Shown one piece after another: positions 56,837 through 64,000 of a stretch of 64,000 nucleotides of DNA. How positions within the stretch are numbered: position 1 is the first letter of the stretch; every line of letters begins with the position of its first letter. This stretch comes from Rattus norvegicus (Eukaryota; Chordata; Mammalia; Rodentia; Muridae). The notes below the pieces were generated by a model. That model was not told where the DNA came from and made no database searches. It was given only the letters and a program-made list of their open reading frames with translations. The position numbers were made by a program, and so were the translations under genes. The stretch covers positions 156,706,476-156,770,475 of the forward strand of contig NC_086021.1 in NCBI RefSeq assembly GCF_036323735.1. Reading direction: 5' to 3'.

Positions 56837-57227
56837 TTTTAACTTTCGTTAATTCTCTGTGCTTTATTAAACACTGGGAACTTAACTCTATTACTGTTCT
56901 GTGCTAATAACTATTACTGATCTGTGCTTCAGTAAGTGCTGAAAACCTAACTCTTAATGCTTAAATAAGCGCTGGGGAAACTTAGCTTTTTATTTCTCTT
57001 ATTATCTGTGTTTATATAAGCGTTAATATTTGGCTATTAACACATGCTGTTTAGCTGTGGGGGAATTAAGTAAAAAGTTTTATTGCTAGATCTCTTTTCT
57101 CTCATGAGTTAACCTCACTGGTCAGGTAAGAGGCTTGGAGCTCATTAACTCCTTTTGAAAAGGAAAATAGGAAGTCACTCATACAGAAAACACACACGTC
57201 CTGGGTGAAGTAGAAAAAAGTTGCACA
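56837..57227. other. Unassigned intergenic sequence
   Basis: An AACTTAACTCTATTACT/AACCTAACTCTTAATGC-like phrase recurs loosely between 56880 and 57000, with GTGCT(A/T)..TAA pieces. No family was named. Confidence 0.3.
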
Positions 57228-57282
<55 letters not shown>

Positions 57283-57286
57283 TTAT
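57228..57286 (+). repeat. (CTA)n microsatellite
   Basis: About 18 CTA units followed by TATTATT, just left of LINE-1 copy D. Confidence 0.95.
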
Positions 57287-58065
57287 TGCTTTCAGCTTCA
57301 TTTTTTATTGGATGTTTTTATTTATATTTCAAATGTTATTCCCTTTCCGGATTTCCCAGACATAAGCTCCCTATTCCATCTCCCTCCCTTTCTTCTGTAA
57401 GGGTATTCTCCTCCCCATCAAACTCCCCTTGAGCAGCCCCTCAAATTCCCATACACTGAGGATCCAACCTTGGCAGGACCAAGAGCTTCTCCTTCCATTG
57501 GTGTCCAACAAGGCCATCCTCTTCGACATATGCAGCTGAGGCATGGGTCAGTCCATGGGTAGTCTTTCAGTAGTAGTCTAGTCCATGGGAGCTCTGGTTG
57601 GTTGGCATTTTTGTTCTTGTGGGGTTGAAACCCTTCAGATCCTTCAATCCTTTCTCTAATTCCTCCAATGGGGGTCCTATTCTGAGTTCAGTGGTTTGCT
57701 GCTAGCATTCGCCTCTGTATTTGACATGCTCTGGCTGTGTCTCTCAGGAGACATCTATATGCAGTTCCTGTCAGTGTGCACTTCTTAGCTTCATCAACCT
57801 AATCTAGTCTAGGTGGCTGTTTATAGATAGGGCACATGTGAGGCAGGTTATGAATGGCTTTTCCTTCAGTCTCTGCTCCAAACTTTGCCTCTGTATCCCT
57901 CCCAGTGAATATTTTTGTTCCCCCATTTAAGAAGGAGTGAAGCATTTGCATTTTGGTCATCCTTCTTCTTGAGCTTCATGTGGTCTGTGGATTGTATCTT
58001 GGGTAATTCATGCTTTTGGGCTAATATCTACTTATCGGCAAGTGCATACCATGTGTGTTTTTCTG

Positions 58066-61000
58066 TCATTGGGTTACCTCACTCAGGATGATATTTTCTA
58101 GTTCCATCCATTTGCCTATGAATTTCATAAAGTCATTGTTTTTGATAGCTGAGTAATATTCCATTGTGTAGATGTACCACATTTTCTGTATCCATTCCTC
58201 TGTTGAAGGGCATCTTGGTTCTTTCCAGCTTCTGGCTATTATGAATAAGGCTGCTATGAACATAGTGGAACATGTGTCTTTGTTGTATGTTAGAACATCT
58301 TTTGGTTATATGCCCAGGAGAGGTATAGCTGGGTTCACAGGTAGTGAAATACCCAATTTTCTGAGGAGCCCTCCAATTGAATTCCAGAGTAGTTGTACCA
58401 GTTTGTAATCCCACAAACAATGGAGGAGTGTTCCTCTTTCTTCACATCTCGCCAACATATGTTATCACCTGAGTTTTTTATCTTACCCATTCTGACTGGT
58501 GTAGGCTGGAATCTCAGGGTTGTTTTGATTTGCACTTCCCTGATGACTAAGGATGTTGGGCATTTCTTTAGGTACCTCTCAGAAATTTGGTATTCCTTAG
58601 CTGAGAATTCTTTGTTTTGCACTGTACCCTATTTTTTAATAGGGTTATTTGTCTCTCTGGAGTCTAACTTGAGTTCTTTGTATCTTTTTGATATGAGCCC
58701 TCTATCAGTTGTAGGATTGGTAAAGCTCTTTTCCCACTCTGTTGGTTGTCGTCTTGTCCTAACAATAGTGTCCTTTGCCTTACAGAAGCTTTGCAGTTTT
58801 ATGAAATCCCATTTGTCGATTCTTGATCTTAGAGCATAAGCCATTGGTATTTTGTTCAGGAAATTTTCTCCAGTGCCCATGTGTTCGAGATGCTTCCCCA
58901 CTTTTTCTTCTATTAGTTTGAGTGTATCTGGTTTGATGTGGAGGTCCTTGATCCACTTGGACTTAAGCTTTGTACAGGGTGATAAGCATGGATCGATCTG
59001 CATTCTTCTACATGTTGCCCTCCAGTTGAACCAGCACCATTTGCTGAAAATGCTATCTTTTTTCCATTGGATGGTTTTGGCTCCTTTGTCAAAAATCAAG
59101 TGACCATAGGTGTGTGGGTTCATTTCTGGGTCTTCAAGTCTATTCCACTGGTCTATCTGTCTCTCTCTGTACCAATACCATGCAGTTTTTATCACTATTG
59201 CTCTGTAGTACTGCTTGAGTTCAGGGATAGTGATTTCCCCTGGAAGTCTTTTTATTGTTGAGGATAGTTTTAGCTATCCTGGGTTTTTTGTTATGCCAGA
59301 TGAATTTGCAAATTGTTCTGTCTAACTCTCTGAAGAATTGGATTGGTATTTTGATGGGGATTGCATTCAACCTGTAGATTGCTTTTGGCAAAATGGCCAT
59401 TTTTTACTATATTAATCCTGCCAATACATGAGCATGGGAGATCTTTTCATCTTCTGAGATCTTGTTCAATTTCTTTCTTCAGAGACTTGAAGTTCTTGTC
59501 ATACAGATCTTTCACTTGCTTGGTTGAAGTCACACCGAGGTATTTTATATTATTTAGGACTATTGTGAAGGATGGCTTTTCCCTAATTTCTTTTTCAGCC
59601 TGTTTATCCTTTGGGTAGATGAAGGCTACTGATTTCCTTGAGTTAATTTTATACCCCAACACTTTACTGAAGTTGTTTATCAGGTTAAGTAGTTCTCTGG
59701 TGGAACTTTTGGGGTCACTTAAGTACACTACAATATCATCTACAAATAGTGATATTTTGATTTACCTTCCAATTTCTATACCTTTGACCTTCTTTTGCTG
59801 TCTGATTGCTCTGGCTAGGACTTCGAATACTATATTGAATAAGTAGCAAAAGAGTGGGCAGCCTTGTCTAGTCCCTGAGTTTAGTGGGATTGCTCCAAGT
59901 TTCTCTCCATTTAGTTTAATGTTAGCTACTGGTTTGCTGTATTTTGCTTTTGCTATGTTTAGGTATGGGTCTTGAATTCCTGATCTTTCCTGGACTCCTA
60001 TCATGAAGGGGTGTTGAATTTTGTCAAATGCTTTCTCAGCATCTAATGAAATGATCATGTGTTTTTTCCCCTCTGAGTTTGCTTATATAGTGGATTACAT
60101 TGATGGATTTCTGTATATTGGACCATCCCTGCATCCTTGGGATGAAGCCTATTTGATCATAATGGATGATCATTTTCATGTGTTCTTGGATTCGGTTTGC
60201 GAGAATTTTATTGAGTATGTGTTGCTATTCATAACAGAAATTGGTCTGAAGTTCTCTTTCTTTATTAGGTCTTTGCATGGTTTAGGTATAAGCAAAATTG
60301 TGGCTTCATAGAAGGAATTGGGTAGTGTTTCATCTACTTCTATTTTGTGAAATAGTTTGGTCAGTATTGATATAAGGTCTTCTAAGAAGGATTGATAGAA
60401 TTCTGCACTAAACCCATCTGGCCTTGGTCTCTTTTTGTTTGGGAGACTTTTAATATTTGATTCTATTTCTTTAGGAGGTATGGAGTTGTTTAGATGGTTT
60501 ATCTGTTCCTCATTTAACTTTGCTACCTGGTATTTGTCTAGAAAATTGTCCATTTCCTACAGATTTTCAGTTTTGTTGAATACAGGCTTTTGTAGTAGGA
60601 TCTGATGATTTTTTAAAAATTTTCCTCAGATTCTATTGTTTGTCTCCCGTTTCATTTCTGATTTTGTTAATTTGGTTACACTTTCTGTGCCCTCTGTTTA
60701 GTCTGGCTAAGGGTTTATCTATCTTGTTGATTTTCTCAAAGAACCAGTTCCTGGTTTTGTTGATTCTTTGTATAGTTTGTTTTACTTGATTGATTTCAGC
60801 CCTGAGTTTGATCATTTCCTGCCTTCTACTCTTTTTGGGTGTATTTGCTTCTTTTTGTTCTAGAGCTCTTAGGTGGGCTGTCAAGATGCTGATGTATTCT
60901 CTCTCCTGTTTATTTTTTGCAGGCACTTAGAGCTATGAGTTTTCCTCTTAGTACTGCTTTCATTGTGTCTCAGAAGTTTGGGTATGTTGTGCCTTCATTT

Positions 61001-61893
61001 TTATTACATTCTAAAAAGTCCTTTTAATTTCTTTATTTCTTCCTTGACCAAGTTATCATTGATTAGAGCACTGTTCAACTTCCATGTATATGTGGGCTTT
61101 GTGTTGTTTTATTTTGTTGTTGTCGTTATCAAAGACCAGGCTTAGTCCATGCTGATCTGGTAGGGTGCATGGGATTATTTCTATCTCCCTGTATGTGTTG
61201 AGGCCTGTTTTTTGGCTGATTATATGGTGGATTTTGGAGAAGTTACCATGAGCTGCTGAAAAGAAGGTATATCCTTTTGTTTTAGGATGGAATATAAATA
61301 TCTGTTAAATCCATTTGGTTCATAACTTCTGTTAGTTTCTCTATGTCTCTGTTTAATTTCTGTTTCCATGATCTGTCCATTGATGAGAGTGATATGTTGA
61401 AATCTTCCACTATTATTGTGTGAGGTGGAATGTGTGATTTGAGCTTTAGTAAGGTTTTCTTTATGAATGTAGGTGCCCTTGCATTTGGAGCATAGATATT
61501 TAGGATTAAGAGTTTAATCTTGGTGAATTTTTCCTTTGATGAACAGGAAGTGTCCTTCCTTATCTTTTTTGATGACTTTCGGTTGAAAGTTGATTTTATT
61601 CGGTATTAGAATGGCTACTCCAGTTTTTTCTTCAGACCATTTGCTTGGAAAGTTGTTTTCCAGCCTTTTACTCTGAAGTAGTGTCTGTCTTTGTCTCTGA
61701 CGTGTATTTCCTGTATGCAGCAAAATCCTGGGTCCTCTTTATGTATCCAGTCTGTTAGTCTATATCTTTTTATTGGGGAATTGAGTTCATTGATGTTAAG
61801 AGATATTAAGGAATAGTGATTGTTGCTTCCTGTTATTTTCATTGTGAGAGGTGGAATTATGTTTGTGTGCCTCTCTTCTTTTGGTTTTTGCAA
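58066..61893 (-). pseudogene. LINE-1 copy D ORF2, heavily broken
   Basis: Readable pieces include the endonuclease start (61893-61615, SLNINELNSPIKRYRL), RT motifs (60553-60176, RPRPDGFSAEFYQSF; 60058-59762, SLDAEKAFDKIQHPF), a 188-residue piece at 59195-58629, and the C-terminal end at 58263-58066. The catalytic box reads FVDD rather than FADD near 59735. Many frame breaks. Confidence 0.88.
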
Positions 61894-61999
61894 GGAGATT
61901 ACTTTCTTGCTTTTTCTAGGGTGTAGTTTCCCTCCTTGTGTTGGAGTTTTACATCTATTATCCTTTGTAGGGCTGGATTTGTAGAAAGGTATTGTATAA

Positions 62000-62939
62000 A
62001 TTTGGTTTTGTCATGGAATATCTTGGTTTCTCCATCTATGTTAATTGAGAGTTTGGCCAGATATAGTAGTCTGGGCTGTCATTTGTGTTCTCTTAAGGTC
62101 TGTATGACATCTGCCCAGGATCATCTGGCTTTTATTGCCTCTTGTGAGAAGTCTGGTGTAATTCTTACAGGCATGCTTTTTTATATGTTACTTGACCCTT
62201 TCCCCTTACTGCTTTTAATATTCCCTCTTTGTTTTGTGCATTTGGTGTTTCGACAATTATGTGACAGGAGGAATTTCTTTTCTGGCCCAATCTATTTGGA
62301 ATTCTGCATGCTTCTTGTATGTTTATGGGTATCTCTTTCTTTAGGTTAGGGAAGTTTTCTTCTACAATTTTGTTGAAGATATTTACTGGCCCTTAAAGTT
62401 GGGAGTCTTCACTCTCTTCTATACCTATTATCCTTAGGTTTGCTCTTCTCAATGTGTCCTGGATTTCCTGGATGTTTTGGGCTAGGAGCTTTTGCGTTTT
62501 ACATTATCTCTGATGGTTCTGCCCCTGAGAATCTCTCTTCTATCTCTTATATTCTGTTGGTGATGCTTGCATCTATGACTCCTGATTTCTTCCCTAGGTT
62601 TTCTATCTCTGGGGTTGTCTCCCTTTGTGCTTTCTTTATTGTTCATATTTCCATTTTTACATCCTGGACGGTTTTGTTCAATTTCTTCACCTGTTTGGAT
62701 GTATTTTTTTGTAATTCTTTAAGGGATATTTGCGTTTCCTCTTTAAGGGCTTCTACATGTTTACTTGTGTTGTCCTGTATTTCTTTAAGGTACTTATTTA
62801 CCTTCTTAAAGTCCCCCAACATATCATGAGATTTGATTTTTAAATCTAAATCTTGCTTTTTCCGGTATGTTTGGATATCCAGTATTTGCTTTGGTGGGAG
62901 AGCTGGGCTCTGATGATGCCATGTAGTCTTGTTTTCCAT
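62000..62939 (-). pseudogene. LINE-1 copy D ORF1, broken
   Basis: The N-terminal and coiled-coil region is readable at 62939-62643 (start MENKTTWHHQSPALPP, then repeated EETQISLKELQKNTSKQV-type units). The RRM and C-terminal regions follow in other frames with stops. Confidence 0.8.
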
Positions 62940-63300
62940 TGCTTAGGTTCCTGTGCTTGCATCTCATCATCAGGTTGTTTCTGGTGTTAGCTTGTCTTGC
63001 TCTCTCTGACAGTGGCTTGATCCTCCTATAGCCCTGTGTGTTAGCACTCCTCTAGACCTGTTTTCTTTCCGCTGATCCTGGGAACAGAGAGCTCTGCTCT
63101 CAGGTGTGTAGGCAACCTGGCAACTGGCTTTCAGCTGTCAGCGCAAGCAAGAAACCTGAAGGGTGCTGCCCCCGACTGTTCCTCGGTACCTGTGCCCAAG
63201 GGACATAGATGGCACTAGGCGGTTTCCTCTTGGGTCCGGAATGTGGGCAGAGAATAGTCTTCTCTGAGTTCTTAGGAGTGTCTGCCACTTTTAGCTTCTT

Positions 63301-64000
63301 ATATGGCTTTTTGACAAAAAGTTCTCTGTGTAAGAAAGAGTACCTCATAGCTAAAATGTTACAAAAAAAGTGGAGCGACAGAAAGGTATTAATAACGAGT
63401 TCAAAGCAGTGTTGCACACTGTAAGCTCATTATAATTCAAAGTAACAATTTTTACATGGCCTTGCCTCTTCATAGTGCACAGCTATGGCTTCTCCTTGGA
63501 CCTGAACGTTTTTCCTTGATCACAAATTTGTTCCTCACCTATTTCTTTTTTTAGTGTAATTATGAAAACTCATTGTATTTCTTATCATGCATTCCTTACC
63601 TACTATTAGGAGGAGTGTATACATTCTATTCTTGATTTTAACACTACTACATCTTCTTAGCAAAACAACTAAAACCATCTCTTAAAGCACGCTTCCTAAA
63701 ATTAATTGAATCACATCAGGAATGCTAAAAATTATTAATTTGTCTAAACAACATTAATTCATGAAAGTTCAGGTTCATGTTTTTCTGAAGGAACCTTGCC
63801 CAATAGGGTGCGCTAATGTTCAAGAATTGTTAGACCATGTAGTGATAGAAGAGGCAGATCAGTAGCAAGAAGCAATGCTGGGATGAAGTCTCTAGGGACC
63901 TTGCCTCTCAGAGCTCACCCATTGCAGACCATGCAAAAAAGTGGTGGGCCATTTTCACGAAAGCCATCCACTAACCTTTAGCCTTTCCCAAGTGACTCCT
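63301..64000. other. Unassigned sequence at the right edge
   Basis: Nothing recognised in the last 700 bp. Confidence 0.35.

Larger units (their letters stand above)
57300..63300 (-). mobile_element. LINE-1 copy D, near full length, older
   Basis: Antisense LINE-1 parallel to copy C but clearly more diverged: 3' UTR from TTTTTTATTGGATG, ORF2 (58066-61893), ORF1 (about 62000-62939), and a 5' UTR piece ending near 63300 (GGTTTCCTCTTGGGTCCGGAATGTGGGCAGAG). No target-site duplication was found. Confidence 0.9.

Overview
The window is rodent genomic DNA, most probably rat. The evidence is the repeat content: ID (BC1-type) SINEs, B1, B2, B3 and B4 SINEs, rat-type LINE-1 copies with a roughly 605 bp promoter monomer, old Lx-like LINE-1 tails, and many long dinucleotide repeats. 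It is vertebrate DNA with introns, so operons, ribosome binding sites and CRISPR arrays do not apply.

The genic content is a part of the type-2 cystatin cluster of reproductive-tract genes. Three complete three-exon genes can be read with canonical GT-AG, phase-0 introns. From left to right they are a Cst13 (cystatin T)-like gene on the plus strand (coding exons 18042-18269, 22564-22677, 23354-23437; 141 residues), a Cst9 (testatin)-like gene on the plus strand (34820-35041, 36552-36665, 37287-37364; 137 residues), and a testatin-like paralogue on the minus strand (55508-55299, 53082-52978, 52101-52015; 133 residues). The last two are closely related to each other and point towards one another. 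All three have a signal peptide and the four conserved cystatin cysteines, but all lack a canonical QxVxG loop. The minus-strand gene also lacks the Trp of the PW motif. They are therefore predicted to be secreted cystatin-fold proteins with little or no papain-type inhibition.

The rest is intergenic and intronic sequence dominated by retroelements. Four LINE-1 copies all lie on the minus strand: A, 5'-truncated (6130-7513); B, end-to-end but internally deleted (24785-27955); C, near full length (40269-46947); and D, near full length but much decayed (57300-63300). Copies A, B and C have recognisable target-site duplications. Older Lx-like tails occur at 1040-2105, 16020-16985 and 27985-29350. 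One dispersed rodent repeat family, whose end reads TTAGTTAGGGTTTC, occurs several times, and LINE-1 C sits inside one copy of it.

The observations most worth checking are the in-frame, cysteine-rich read-through past the exon 2 donor shared by the two testatin-like genes, the divergent minus-strand paralogue, the Z-DNA-prone tracts bracketing the first coding exon of Cst9, and several retroelement junction oddities.
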